Shown: positions 35,381-44,768 of the stretch, in pieces
Layout of the letters: the number at the start of each line of letters is the position of its first letter
Position numbering within the stretch: the stretch's first letter is position 1
Assembly (NCBI GenBank): GCA_002279355.1
Contig: NCBV01000010.1
Span: 1-64,000 of the forward strand
Length of the DNA: 64,000 bases
Reading direction: 5' to 3'
DNA from: Acidiphilium sp. 37-60-79
GTDB taxonomy: Bacteria; Pseudomonadota; Alphaproteobacteria; Acetobacterales; Acetobacteraceae
The notes under the pieces: generated by a model
Database searches by the model: none
Told to the model about the DNA's origin: nothing
The model's input: only the letters and a program-made list of their open reading frames with translations
Made by a program: the position numbers and the translations under genes

Positions 35381-36745
35381 GTGCGCTTCCTGTTCGTTCA
35401 CCAGAATTTCCCGGGGCAATATTTGCATTTGGTCCGGCATCTGCTGGCGGATGGCGGTCATGATATCGTGTTCATGACCGAGCCGAACCAGAATGAAATT
35501 CCCGGCGTGCGTAAAGTGACCTATGCCCGCCCGCCAGCGACGCATCAGGCGGTGTTTCCGAGCGCACGGGAATTTGATGTGGCGATGCGCCGGGCCGAAT
35601 CAGCCTATCATGGCGCCAAGCAAATCAAAGCGCTGGGGTTCGAGCCGGATATTATTCTGGGTCATCATGGCTGGGGCGAATTGTTGAATTTGCCCGATAT
35701 TTATCCCGGCGTGCCAATTTTGGGCTATTTCGAGTTCTATTATCGGATCGATGGCACGGATGTGAATTTCGATCCGGAATTCCCGATGGCCCCCGAACGT
35801 TTCGGCGCGGTGCGGGCCAAGAACGGGGTCAATCATTTGGCGATCGGGCTGGAGCAGTACGGCCAAACGCCGACAGAATGGCAGTGGAGCACCTATCCGG
35901 CCTGGGCGCGTTCACGCATGTCGATCATCCGCGAAGGGGTCGATCTGCAACTCTGCGCGCCCAAACCGGCTTTGCGTCAGCAGACGCTGACTATAGGCAA
36001 GCTGAGTGTCACGCCCAAGCAGAAATTAATCACCTTCGTTGCGCGTAACCTCGAACCCTATCGGGGTTTCCATGTGTTGATGCGCGCACTGCCGGCGATT
36101 TTGGCGGCGCGCAAGGATGTGGTCGTTTCGATCGTCGGGGGTGATGAGATCAGCTACGGCGCGCCACCTGCGCAAGGCAATTGGCGCAATGTGATGATGC
36201 AGGAGGTCGGGGCGGGGATCGATCTGTCGCGCGTGCGTTTCATGGGCAAAGTCGCCTATGGTGATCATTTGCAGCTATTGCAGCGCTCTGATGCGCATAT
36301 CTATCTCAGCTACCCGTTCGTCGCCTCCTGGAGCCTGCGGGAGGCTTTGGCGGTCGGCGCGCCGGTTATTGGTGGCGATACCGCGACGGTGACGGAATTC
36401 GTCAAACATGGCGAAACCGGGTTGGTGGCGCCTACATTGGACCCGGCTTCGTTGGCGCGGACGGTGCTGGGCTTGCTCGAGGATCGCAAATTAGCCCAGC
36501 GCTTGGGTGCCAATGCCCGAAAATTTGCCGAAGCGACGCTCGATTTGAACGCTTATTTGGCCTATTATTGTCAGGAAATCGAGCGTATTACTGGCAAATC
36601 GCTGGCCGATAAACCTTCGGCGCGACCATCCGCTTCATCGCGTGCTGCGCCGACGGCAAAGCGCCCGGTCAAAAGCCGTGTGCAGCCCGCCACCCCGTCA
36701 ACCGCGCCCGCGCCACGCCCAAAACAGCGGAGAGCCAGGCCATGA
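35381..36745 (+). CDS. GT4-family glycosyltransferase
   Basis: The GTG start at 35381 opens a 454-residue GT-B enzyme: FLFVHQNFPGQYLHLVRHL at the N-terminus, ILGHHGWGELLNLPDIYPG, FVARNLEPYRGFHVLMRALP in the C-terminal nucleotide-sugar domain, and DAHIYLSYPFVASWSLREALAVGAPVIGGDTATVTEFV containing the E-x7-E-type donor site. The last 45 residues are a basic Pro/Ala/Ser tail absent from usual family members. The stop overlaps the agmatinase start (ATGA). It is probably the second glycosyltransferase acting in the same surface pathway. Confidence 0.92.
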   Translation: MRFLFVHQNFPGQYLHLVRHLLADGGHDIVFMTEPNQNEIPGVRKVTYARPPATHQAVFPSAREFDVAMRRAESAYHGAKQIKALGFEPDIILGHHGWGELLNLPDIYPGVPILGYFEFYYRIDGTDVNFDPEFPMAPERFGAVRAKNGVNHLAIGLEQYGQTPTEWQWSTYPAWARSRMSIIREGVDLQLCAPKPALRQQTLTIGKLSVTPKQKLITFVARNLEPYRGFHVLMRALPAILAARKDVVVSIVGGDEISYGAPPAQGNWRNVMMQEVGAGIDLSRVRFMGKVAYGDHLQLLQRSDAHIYLSYPFVASWSLREALAVGAPVIGGDTATVTEFVKHGETGLVAPTLDPASLARTVLGLLEDRKLAQRLGANARKFAEATLDLNAYLAYYCQEIERITGKSLADKPSARPSASSRAAPTAKRPVKSRVQPATPSTAPAPRPKQRRARP

Positions 36746-37707
36746 GCGATGCGCAAGGTTATAATCAACCGCTTGGCGGCAATGAGATGCCCCGCTTCGC
36801 CGGCATAGCGACGATGATGCGCCTGCCCTTGGCCACGTCGGCGGCGGGGCTCGATGTCGGGTTTGTCGGGGTGCCGATGGATATTGGCACCTCTAACCGG
36901 TCTGGCACGCGGTTTGGCCCAAGGCAGATTCGCAGCGAGTCCGTCATGCTGCGGCCTTATAACATGGCCACCGGCGCGGCACCGTTTGAGCGGCTGCGCG
37001 TTGCCGATCTCGGCGATATCGCGACCAACCCCTATAATTTGGAAAAATCGGTGGCGCTGATCGAAGCCGGGATCGCCGCGATTTTGGCGGCGGGTTGCGC
37101 GCCGTTGATTCTGGGCGGTGATCATACGTTGGCCTATCCGGTGCTGCGCGCCATGGCGGCACAGCACGGGCCGGTCGGGCTTGTTCATGTCGATGCGCAT
37201 GCCGATGTGAATGACACGATGTTTGGCGAGCGCATTGCCCACGGCACGCCGTTTCGCCGCGCGGTTGAGGATGGCGCGGTCAATCCGGCGCGTGCGGTGC
37301 AAATTGGCCTGCGTGGCACCGGCTACGCCGCCGATGATTTTGATTGGCAACGCGCGCGCGGCTTTCGCGTTATCCAGGCCGAAGCGTGCTGGCATCGCTC
37401 GCTCACGCCGTTAATGGCGGAAATTCGCACCCAACTCGGCGCGGGGCCGGTTTATCTGAGTTTCGATATCGATAGTCTCGACCCCTCGATCGCGCCCGGC
37501 ACCGGCACGCCGGAGATCGGCGGGCTCACCACCATTCAGGCTCTCGAGATCATCCGTGGTTGCGCGGGGCTTGATTTGGTCGGGGCTGATCTCGTAGAAG
37601 TTGCACCGCCGTATGACATGGCGGGAACCACCGCGCTGATTGCCGCCAACCTACTTTATGAGATGCTATGCGTCATGCCGACCCCGAATCGTCACGAAGT
37701 CGTTTGA
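36742..37707 (+). CDS. speB: Agmatinase / ureohydrolase
   Basis: This 321-residue arginase-family enzyme hydrolyses agmatine (or a related guanidino compound) to putrescine and urea. Mn-binding residues are visible in GGDHTLAYPVL, HVDAHADVND and SFDIDSLDPSIAPGTGTPE, with EVAPPYD near the end. The N-terminal MPRFAGIATMMRLPL and SNRSGTRFGPRQIR are typical of agmatinase. Why it is translationally coupled to a glycosyltransferase gene is not obvious. It could supply polyamine or act on a glycan-linked guanidino group; this is speculation. Guanidinobutyrase is the main alternative. Confidence 0.9.
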   Translation: MSDAQGYNQPLGGNEMPRFAGIATMMRLPLATSAAGLDVGFVGVPMDIGTSNRSGTRFGPRQIRSESVMLRPYNMATGAAPFERLRVADLGDIATNPYNLEKSVALIEAGIAAILAAGCAPLILGGDHTLAYPVLRAMAAQHGPVGLVHVDAHADVNDTMFGERIAHGTPFRRAVEDGAVNPARAVQIGLRGTGYAADDFDWQRARGFRVIQAEACWHRSLTPLMAEIRTQLGAGPVYLSFDIDSLDPSIAPGTGTPEIGGLTTIQALEIIRGCAGLDLVGADLVEVAPPYDMAGTTALIAANLLYEMLCVMPTPNRHEVV

Positions 37708-37800
37708 GGCACATGCTTGCATACGGCACTATTTCCACTAGATGAATGTCTGGACCTGATTTCGAGATTATCCCGGTAACAATCGGCAAGGAAAAACCAT

Positions 37801-39690
37801 ATGTCGTCGACCATCACATTCGATACCGGTTTGGCCACCGTGAACGGCGTGGCCGAAACTACCACCGCGAGTATCGCGGTCGGCAATGCCGTGAGTGCGC
37901 AGGCGGGTACGCTCTTGAGCGCGATTGATACTCTGATTGTCAATGGTATTCCGGGTCAGGCTTCAGCGGCCGTTGAGGGTATCGTCACCACGGCCATTCC
38001 GAGCACGATCACGGTTCCCGATCCGTCGATTGCTGGTAGCGGCGGCACAGCCGGCTTTACCCAGCAAACTTACGCCTACATTACCGGCGGCCCCGGTAGC
38101 ACCATTGAGCTGCCTGCCTACAGTTCCGTAACGGGTGCTGGTTTCTCAGGGATGATCGTCGATGTGGCTGGTGTGGTCACGATTACTGGCGGTGGCTTCA
38201 AGACCGGACGCGTGGTGTTGAGCGCACAAAGCGATGTAACCTTTGATCCGCAAGGCGGTCCGGCCAGTGCTAGCACCATCATCGGCGGCGGCGGCAATAA
38301 TAACCTGACGCTGGATTCGAAAAATTACACTGTATTGCTCTCCGGCGGCAATAATACTGTCTCGGCTGACAGCTATTACGGCTCCACCGGCACGGCGACA
38401 TTCAACAACATCACCACCTATGCTGGCAATAACGTCATTCGTTTGAACGCCGGCACCGATATTGTGGCCTCGGCGGGCACCGATTCGATTTTTGCTCTCG
38501 CCAACAAGGCTGACATCACCGTCACCGGCGCGGGCGCCTATGTTGGGTTGAACAAAGTGCAAACCGAATCGTCGGTTACGGCTTCAGGAACCAACCAGAC
38601 CATCAATGTGAATGGCACACGCGATGTCGTTGATGCATCGAACCTCGGCGCGGGCAGCTATGTCTATGTGAATGGTCAGTCCAACACCGTGACGCTGGGT
38701 GCAGCAGGCAATGTGCTGGTCGGGCCGACCGGGTCGAATAACACCATCACCGGCGGTGCTGGAGCACCGGTCGCAGATTTCGGCACGCATGATTTAGTTT
38801 CGATGACCGGGGGCCTCACTTACGAATATGGCACGAACTCGACATTGATCGGGTCGAACTCTGCCCGGGTCTATGCCGATGGCACCGGCGATACGGTCAA
38901 TATTTCAGGGTCGGCGATCGGCACCGGCACGATGACCGGCGGTACGTTTAATGCTTCAGGCAGCACCCATCTGGCACTCGGTGGCAAAAACGCTGGAAAT
39001 TTGGTCAATTTGAGCGGCACGGCCACGGCGGGGATCAACGGCGATTCGGTGGTCACCAGCGGCAATAATTTAGTGGCGAGCTACAGCAACGCCAATAGCG
39101 TGACGGTCGGCGGTTCCAATGCCGCCTTGTTCACCTTCGGTGGCTCCACCACCGTGACGGTCACCGGTTCAGCCACGCTTGCCGTTTATGAAGGCGGCGG
39201 CACGGCCGACGTGCAGAATGGCGGCACCGGCACGATTGTCGCTAATCAGGGGGCGGGTTCGGTTACCATCAATGCCGGTGCCGGTGCGGCCACCTTATTT
39301 GGCGGCACCAGCGGCAGCAATTTGCTCATTGGCGGCTCAAGCGGCGCGAACTATCTCGCGGCGTCTGGCAATTCCACCCTTGAGGCGAGTGGTGGCGCTA
39401 CCACCATGGTCGGCGCTGCGGGCACCGAATCGATGATGGGCAGCGCGGCAACGGGGGCGACCAATCTGTTCTTGTTTGGCTCCCTGGCGACCGGTGCCGC
39501 CACCATCAGTGGCTTCGCCGCAACCAACGGCTCGATTGTGTTGCAGGACGGCGTCACTGTTACAGGAACCGGCACAGTTTCTGGCGGTCAGACGCTCAGC
39601 CTGTCGAACGGCGGATCGATTGAATTGTTCGGTTTCAGCGGATCACTCACCTCGGTCACCGCAGCGGGTGGGATCACCACCCTCACCTAA
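37801..39690 (+). CDS. Gly/Asn/Thr-rich beta-repeat protein, likely type I secretion substrate
   Basis: The 629 residues have no signal peptide and consist of degenerate beta-helix-like repeats rich in Gly, Thr, Asn, Ser and Ala (TVTGAGAYVGLNKV, GSNNTITGGAGAP, TLIGSNSARVYADGTGDTVNISG). The C-terminus (GATNLFLFGSLATGAATISGFAATNGSIVLQDG then SNGGSIELFGFSG) resembles the secretion-signal region of RTX proteins. Classic GGxGxDxxx calcium nonapeptides are largely missing, and Asn often replaces Asp. AAGGA precedes the ATG by eight bases. It closes the locus begun by the ABC/HlyD genes and is probably a surface or extracellular adhesin, perhaps glycosylated. Confidence 0.75.
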   Translation: MSSTITFDTGLATVNGVAETTTASIAVGNAVSAQAGTLLSAIDTLIVNGIPGQASAAVEGIVTTAIPSTITVPDPSIAGSGGTAGFTQQTYAYITGGPGSTIELPAYSSVTGAGFSGMIVDVAGVVTITGGGFKTGRVVLSAQSDVTFDPQGGPASASTIIGGGGNNNLTLDSKNYTVLLSGGNNTVSADSYYGSTGTATFNNITTYAGNNVIRLNAGTDIVASAGTDSIFALANKADITVTGAGAYVGLNKVQTESSVTASGTNQTINVNGTRDVVDASNLGAGSYVYVNGQSNTVTLGAAGNVLVGPTGSNNTITGGAGAPVADFGTHDLVSMTGGLTYEYGTNSTLIGSNSARVYADGTGDTVNISGSAIGTGTMTGGTFNASGSTHLALGGKNAGNLVNLSGTATAGINGDSVVTSGNNLVASYSNANSVTVGGSNAALFTFGGSTTVTVTGSATLAVYEGGGTADVQNGGTGTIVANQGAGSVTINAGAGAATLFGGTSGSNLLIGGSSGANYLAASGNSTLEASGGATTMVGAAGTESMMGSAATGATNLFLFGSLATGAATISGFAATNGSIVLQDGVTVTGTGTVSGGQTLSLSNGGSIELFGFSGSLTSVTAAGGITTLT

Positions 39691-39699
39691 CCGATCAAA

Positions 39700-39733
39700 A
39701 AACCCGGCGGCGCCGCAAGGTGTCGCCGGTTTA
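39700..39733 (+). terminator. Intrinsic terminator after the repeat-protein gene
   Basis: Bases 39704-39714 pair with 39719-39729 (11-bp stem including two G-T pairs) closed by a GCAA tetraloop, preceded by an A-run and followed by a short T-rich stretch (TTTAT). This marks the 3' end of the secretion locus, ten bases after the stop of the repeat protein. Confidence 0.65.
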
Positions 39734-39810
39734 TGTCCGATCATTTAGGCGCGAGGCGCTTGTGAAGCGGCCAGCACAGCTCATTTGTCGATTATGGGTA
39801 AATTCAGTGC

Positions 39811-40902
39811 GTGCCAGTCGTGACCAGCGCTTACCTTAATCGGATCGGCACTGCGGTACCCGATCATAATGTTCACCAAGGCTTCGTCGGCTACGCGCAA
39901 AGCAAGCTAGCGCCGCGCGATGCCCGGCTATTTGCCCGCATGGCGCAACGAGCCGGCATTGAGCGGCGATACTCCACCCTCGCGCTCGGTGATTTGGCGC
40001 AGGGCGGGGACGACGCGCAGGGATTCTACCGTCCTGGCTCATTTCCTGACACCGGTGCGCGCATGGCGGTGTTTGAGCGCGCTGCACCGGTGCTCGCCGA
40101 GCGGGCCATCGCTGATTTGAGCGCCGATCTCACCGATATTACCCATATTATCGTCGCGTCCTGCACCGGCTTCACCGCGCCGGGTCTCGATCAGCATCTG
40201 GTCGCACGGCTCGGCCTGCGGCGTGATGTGCAACGCACTCTGGTCGGCTTCATGGGCTGTTCGGCGGCCGTTCCCGCCTTGCGCTTGGCCCAGCAGGCGG
40301 TGCTCGCCGATCCGGCCGCACGGGTGCTGGTCATTAACCTTGAACTCTGCACCCTGCATTTGCAGGAAACCGACGATCTGGAAACCGCGCTCACTTTTCT
40401 GCTGTTCGGCGATGGCTGTTCGGCCAGCCTCGTCAGCGCGGACGCCACCGGCCTCGCCCTCGGCGATTTCCGGGCGGCAACCATTCCCGATACCGAAGAA
40501 TTGATCACCTGGCGCATCGGCGCCCAGGGCTTTCTGATGCATCTTTCCGGTGGGGTGCCCGCAGCGATTGCCCACGCGCTGCGCGCCGAGCGCGAACGCG
40601 GCGATGCGGACGGGCTGCTGCGCGGTGCAGGCACCCAGGATATCGATGTCTGGGCCGTGCATGCGGGCGGCCGCACTGTGCTCGATGCGGTGGAATCCGG
40701 GCTGGCGCTCGCACCCGAGGCGCTAGCAGCATCGCGTGCGGTGCTGGCCGACCACGGTAATATGTCTTCCGCCACTGTCATGTTCGTGCTCAAACGCATC
40801 ATGGCAGAGCAAAATGCGGCGCTGGTTCCGGGCGCACGCGGCATGGCGATGGCGTTCGGCCCCGGCATGGTCGCTGAAACCTTTCGCTTCGCCGCCCTGT
40901 GA
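39811..40902 (+). CDS. Type III polyketide synthase (chalcone synthase-like)
   Basis: This 363-residue homodimeric condensing enzyme has the catalytic triad Cys150 (GFMGCSAAVPALR), His284 (VWAVHAGGRT) and Asn317 (DHGNMSSATVMFVL). VASCTGFTAPGLDQ is a hallmark of the chalcone/stilbene/alkylresorcylic synthase family and rules out FabH. It starts at GTG 39811. With the two downstream genes it matches the PKS-methyltransferase-hydroxylase layout of phenolic-lipid operons such as srsABC of Streptomyces. The probable product is an alkylresorcinol, alkylpyrone or alkylquinone membrane lipid, with starter unit unknown. Confidence 0.94.
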   Translation: MPVVTSAYLNRIGTAVPDHNVHQGFVGYAQSKLAPRDARLFARMAQRAGIERRYSTLALGDLAQGGDDAQGFYRPGSFPDTGARMAVFERAAPVLAERAIADLSADLTDITHIIVASCTGFTAPGLDQHLVARLGLRRDVQRTLVGFMGCSAAVPALRLAQQAVLADPAARVLVINLELCTLHLQETDDLETALTFLLFGDGCSASLVSADATGLALGDFRAATIPDTEELITWRIGAQGFLMHLSGGVPAAIAHALRAERERGDADGLLRGAGTQDIDVWAVHAGGRTVLDAVESGLALAPEALAASRAVLADHGNMSSATVMFVLKRIMAEQNAALVPGARGMAMAFGPGMVAETFRFAAL

Positions 40903-40912
40903 GGGAGCGACC

Positions 40913-41620
40913 ATGATCGATCTATCGCGTCGGCAAATGCTCGATGAGGTGATGGATGACCCGTCGCTCGACCCCGCGATTTACGCCCGCTGCATCACCG
41001 ACCTCGCCAAAGTCAACCAAATCACGATGACCCACCGGCCAACCCTCGCATGGCTCGCACGGGGCCTGCGCGATTGGCCAAGGGCGCAGCCCATTACCCT
41101 GCTGGATGTGGCCTATGGCAATGGCGATTTGCTGCGCGCCATTGGCCGTTGGGCCGCAAAGCACGGTTACATCGCGCAGTTGAGTGGCGTCGATTTGAAC
41201 CCGCGTAGCGCCACCGTCGCCAATGCGGCCACACCAACCGGCATGGATATCACTTATCACACCAGCGACGTGTTCACCTTCGCCCCGGCGCAAAAGCCCG
41301 ATTTCATCGTCACCTCGCAATTCACCCATCATCTCGACCAAGCCCAGCTGGTCGCGTTGCTGCGTTGGATGGACGCAACCGCGCAGCGCGGCTGGCTGAT
41401 CGCCGATTTGCACCGTCACCTGATCCCCTATTACGGCTTTCGCTGGCTAGCGCGGTTGTTTGGCTGGCACGCGATTGTGCGCCTGGATGGCACCGCCTCA
41501 ATCGCGCGCAGTTTTCGCCGCGCCGATTGGCAGCACGCCTTGGCCGAAGCCGGCGTTGCCGCTTCCATTCGCTGGAATATGCCGTTTCGCTATTTGATCA
41601 CCGCCCCTCCTGTTCAATGA
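40913..41620 (+). CDS. Class I SAM-dependent methyltransferase of the polyketide operon
   Basis: The ATG at 40913, ten bases after the PKS stop and preceded by GAGGGAG, gives 235 residues. Motif I is seen as ITLLDVAYGNGDLLRAIGRWA (SAM-binding Gly-rich loop), followed by QLSGVDLNPRSATVANAA (acidic ribose site) and DFIVTSQFTHHLD. It probably methylates the polyketide-derived phenol or quinol, as SrsB does, although C- versus O-methylation cannot be told. An open frame running back to 40736 is inside the PKS gene and is not used. Confidence 0.9.
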   Translation: MIDLSRRQMLDEVMDDPSLDPAIYARCITDLAKVNQITMTHRPTLAWLARGLRDWPRAQPITLLDVAYGNGDLLRAIGRWAAKHGYIAQLSGVDLNPRSATVANAATPTGMDITYHTSDVFTFAPAQKPDFIVTSQFTHHLDQAQLVALLRWMDATAQRGWLIADLHRHLIPYYGFRWLARLFGWHAIVRLDGTASIARSFRRADWQHALAEAGVAASIRWNMPFRYLITAPPVQ

Positions 41621-41630
41621 TCCCTGAGCC

Positions 41631-42761
41631 ATGATTATTGTCGCGGGCGGTGGCCTTGCGGGCGCCGCGTCGGCCTGCGCGCTCGCGCAAGCAGGCCAGG
41701 CTGTTACGCTGATCGAGCGCGATCATGCGCCAGTCGACAAAATATGCGGCGAGTTTCTCTCCATCGAGGCGCAAGAATCGCTCGCCGCCTTGGGGCTTGA
41801 TGTGGCGGCTCTGGGCGGTCACCCGATCGGTCGGCTGCGCCTGATCTACGGCAGCGCCGCCGTCGCGGTTGATTTGCCGTTCACCGGCATCGGGCTCACC
41901 CGCAAACGCCTGGACGCCGCGTTGCTCGATCATGCGCAGCGTGCGGGCGTAAACATCCGGCGCGGCGTGGCGATCAAGCGGGTGGAGGCGGGCGCCGCGC
42001 TGGCGCTGGATTTGGCCGATGGCACCCGGCTCGAAGCCACGACGCTGCTGCTGGCCACCGGCAAGTACGAACTGCGCGGTGCCGCGCGGCCCGTTGCCGC
42101 GCCGGGCGATCTGGTCGGCTTTAAAATGTATTTCCGGCTGAACCCGGCCGCGCGAGCGCAGGTCGCGGATCATATCGAGCTATTTTTATTTGATCGCGGC
42201 TATGCTGGGTTGCAGTTGGTGGAGGGCGGGGTCGCTAATCTGTGCCTGCTGGTCACGCGGGCGCGCCTCGCCGCGCTGGGGGGCAGTTGGGTTGCGCTCC
42301 TCGCGGATTTGCAGCGCGAAACCCCAATCCTCGCCGAGCGCCTCGCCGGGGCAACGCCGCTATTGGATCAGGCGTTGACCATTGCCCGCGTGCCTTACGG
42401 GTTTATCCATCGCCCGACCGAAGCGGACCCCGCGCAGCTATTCCGCTTGGGCGATCAGGCAGGGGTGATCCATTCCTTCACCGGCGACGGGATGGCGATT
42501 GCGTTGCACAGCGCTGCCCTGGCCGTGGCCGCTATCACCAACGGTGAACCATCCGCGCTCTATCATCAGCGTTTGCGGCGCGATATTGCCGGGCAAATCA
42601 CCCGCGCCTCATTGCTCTATCGCGCCCAGCAATCAGCCTCCGCGCAACGCGCTTTGTTCGCCCTCGCCCAACGCGCCCCGTTCGCCCTGCGGTGGGTGGC
42701 GCGCTATACCCGCGTGCCGCTGCGCGCCCGGCGCCGGGTCAATCAGGATCTGCCGCGTTGA
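41631..42761 (+). CDS. FAD-dependent oxidoreductase (geranylgeranyl-reductase/hydroxylase-like)
   Basis: This 376-residue flavoprotein has the N-terminal dinucleotide fold [21 protein letters not shown], the segment [18 protein letters not shown] typical of the group, and the second FAD contact [24 protein letters not shown]. It follows the methyltransferase by ten bases. By position it is the analogue of SrsC, the hydroxylase that turns alkylresorcinols into quinols. Reduction of a polyprenyl chain is the alternative. The 3' end overlaps the convergent thiE gene by 23 bases. Confidence 0.9.
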   Translation: MIIVAGGGLAGAASACALAQAGQAVTLIERDHAPVDKICGEFLSIEAQESLAALGLDVAALGGHPIGRLRLIYGSAAVAVDLPFTGIGLTRKRLDAALLDHAQRAGVNIRRGVAIKRVEAGAALALDLADGTRLEATTLLLATGKYELRGAARPVAAPGDLVGFKMYFRLNPAARAQVADHIELFLFDRGYAGLQLVEGGVANLCLLVTRARLAALGGSWVALLADLQRETPILAERLAGATPLLDQALTIARVPYGFIHRPTEADPAQLFRLGDQAGVIHSFTGDGMAIALHSAALAVAAITNGEPSALYHQRLRRDIAGQITRASLLYRAQQSASAQRALFALAQRAPFALRWVARYTRVPLRARRRVNQDLPR

Positions 42762-43371
42762 TCGCCGCCTGCAAGGCGCGCACGCCCGCCGCCGGGCCAT
42801 CCGGATGGTTCCAGATCGCGCCGATCACCGCCAGGAATTCCGCGCCTGCTTGGACCAACGGGCCACAATTTACTGCATCGATGCCCCCGATGGCCACGGC
42901 GGGCACCTCCATCGTCTCGCACCACCAAGCCAACGTCTCCAGGCGAGCGGCGCTCGCTTGCTTGGTGCTGGTTGGGAAAAACGCGCCAAACGCCACATAA
43001 TCGGCCCCGGCATTGGCGGCCTCAATCGCGAGATGGCGCGAATCATGGCAGGTCACGCCGAGGCTGAGTTTGCCCAACGCCGCTCGCGCCGCAGCAACAC
43101 CGCCCGGCCCGAGATCCTCTTGGCCCAAATGCGCGCCATCGCAGCCGGTCGCAACCGCCAAATCGGCCCGATCATTGAGCAAAAACGCCACCCCGCGCGC
43201 ATGCACCATCGGGCGGAGCGCATCGATCGCCCGCCGCCATTGTGCGTCATCGGCCTGTTTCAGCCGGAGCTGCACGCAGGCAATCGGTCCGGCATCGAGC
43301 GCCGCCGCCAGTGCGGCGGGAAAATGCGCCAGATCGATCTGCGGCGGGGTGATCAGATAAAGTTCGCTCAA
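42739..43371 (-). CDS. thiE: Thiamine phosphate synthase
   Basis: ThiE joins the HMP-pyrophosphate and thiazole-phosphate halves of thiamine. The 210-residue TIM barrel carries [32 protein letters not shown] (diphosphate and Mg site), [30 protein letters not shown] and AIGGIDAVN, all conserved. No other thiamine gene is nearby and no TPP riboswitch was recognised in the short space upstream, since its start overlaps the aldolase stop by four bases and it is co-transcribed with it. The 3' end overlaps the FAD gene on the other strand. Confidence 0.93.
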   Translation of the reverse strand: MSELYLITPPQIDLAHFPAALAAALDAGPIACVQLRLKQADDAQWRRAIDALRPMVHARGVAFLLNDRADLAVATGCDGAHLGQEDLGPGGVAAARAALGKLSLGVTCHDSRHLAIEAANAGADYVAFGAFFPTSTKQASAARLETLAWWCETMEVPAVAIGGIDAVNCGPLVQAGAEFLAVIGAIWNHPDGPAAGVRALQAAINAADPD

Positions 43372-44282
43372 GCCTTGCCCTGATAGATCGCAATCACCTG
43401 CGCGAGCAGCGCCAGTGCCTCGTCACGCGGACGGGTAAAGGCGTTGCGGCCAATGATCGAGCCGGTAGCGCCGCCATCGCGCAGGGCGCGGACGGTGGTG
43501 AGCAGGCTCGCCTCATCGGTCGCCTCGCCACCGGAGAACACCACCATCCGGCGGCCCGCGAAGCAGGATTGCACCACATGCTCGATCCGTTTGGGCATGG
43601 TGGAAATATCAACTTTTTCATAGGCTTTCTTCGCGGCATCCAGCCCGATATGGGCGGTCGGCGGCTTGACCTTGATAATATGCGCGCCGAGCAAGGCGGC
43701 CATATGGGCGGCATAGGCGCAAATATCGATGGCGGTTTCCCCGGCTTTGTCGATCAGCGGGCCACGCGGATAGGACCAAAGCACCACGGCAAGCCCGGCG
43801 GCTTTCGCTTCCTCGGCCAATTCGCGGAACTCTTCCATCATGTCGAACTGATATTCCGACCCCGGATAAATCGTGAAGCCAATCGCCGCACAGCCAAGCT
43901 GCAGCGCATCCGCGACCGAGCCGGTGATGGCTTGATCTTTCTCGGTGGCGAGGCTGTTGGAGGAGTTCATTTTGAGAATGGTGGGCAAGCTGCCCGCATA
44001 GCTGTCGGCGGCGGCTTGGAGCATGCCGAGCGGCGCGGCATAGGCCGAAAGCCCGGCATCAAGGGCGAGTTGGAAATGATAATGTGGATCATAGGCGGCG
44101 GGATTGGCGGCAAAGCTGCGTGCCGGCCCATGCTCAAAGCCTTGATCGACCGGCAAAATAACCAAATGGCCCGATCCGCCCAGCTTGCCCTGCATCAGGA
44201 TGCGCGCAAGGTTGCCCTTGCTGCCAGGGTTGTCGCTTTCGTACCAGCCGAGGATTTTTTTGACCCGTTGTGTCACGCGCAT
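43368..44282 (-). CDS. fbaB: Class I fructose-bisphosphate aldolase (DhnA/FbaB type)
   Basis: This 304-residue TIM-barrel Schiff-base aldolase splits fructose-1,6-bisphosphate or the reverse. Recognisable segments are [60 protein letters not shown] containing the probable Schiff-base Lys, and [13 protein letters not shown] plus GSIIGRNAF for phosphate binding. It is the only aldolase in the window. ATG at 44282; the stop overlaps the thiE start (ATGA). Confidence 0.94.
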   Translation of the reverse strand: MRVTQRVKKILGWYESDNPGSKGNLARILMQGKLGGSGHLVILPVDQGFEHGPARSFAANPAAYDPHYHFQLALDAGLSAYAAPLGMLQAAADSYAGSLPTILKMNSSNSLATEKDQAITGSVADALQLGCAAIGFTIYPGSEYQFDMMEEFRELAEEAKAAGLAVVLWSYPRGPLIDKAGETAIDICAYAAHMAALLGAHIIKVKPPTAHIGLDAAKKAYEKVDISTMPKRIEHVVQSCFAGRRMVVFSGGEATDEASLLTTVRALRDGGATGSIIGRNAFTRPRDEALALLAQVIAIYQGKA

Positions 44283-44324
44283 GGAATTCTCCCGTTCGCT
44301 CAGATGTTGCGCGCTGGGTCTAGC

Positions 44325-44768
44325 CTAGTTTTTCGCACGCGTCAGCCCCGCGCCAGCGAGCGCTGGTCCGATCAACCAATGGCGCAATTCAGCATCGTCG
44401 CTGTTTGCGGTCGCATCGAACGCTGGGGGTGCCGCATGCCATAAGTCGGCGTCGGTTTCGCGCGCAATCGCGGCGATTTGATCAAAAATCACCGTCTCGG
44501 CCGACAGGATCACGCCGCGCAACCCGATACGCAGCGCCTCCAGTGCCCGCCCGGCGGCATCGCCGCAATCAAGGAGCGAATAGCCGGTAAACGACGCTTG
44601 CTCCAGCAAGGCCCGCCACCAGGGCGCACCGGCATAGAGCACAAAGCCGGGCGGCGAGAGTAATGTTACCGGCAAACCGGGTGCCAGGGCGCGGGCGATG
44701 GTTCGGTGATCATGGACAATAACCGCCGGAGGCGCGGGCGCAAACCTATTGATCGCGATCCACCGCAA
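44325..44768 (-). CDS. Conserved hypothetical protein
   Basis: I do not recognise this 147-residue protein. It begins [31 protein letters not shown] and contains alternating hydrophobic strands and helices ([41 protein letters not shown]). This suggests a small alpha/beta fold, possibly a RecA-associated or sugar-phosphate-type domain, but nothing definite. No signal peptide or membrane segment is present. Its start lies inside the end of ftsK (23-base overlap), so it is likely translated from the ftsK mRNA. The coding character (third-position GC) looks normal for the host. Confidence 0.65.
   Translation of the reverse strand: MRWIAINRFAPAPPAVIVHDHRTIARALAPGLPVTLLSPPGFVLYAGAPWWRALLEQASFTGYSLLDCGDAAGRALEALRIGLRGVILSAETVIFDQIAAIARETDADLWHAAPPAFDATANSDDAELRHWLIGPALAGAGLTRAKN

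Noticed and set aside
39811..40902. FabH-type ketoacyl synthase
   Set aside because: VASCTGFTAPGLDQ with the Cys150/His284/Asn317 spacing is type III PKS, and the neighbours agree.
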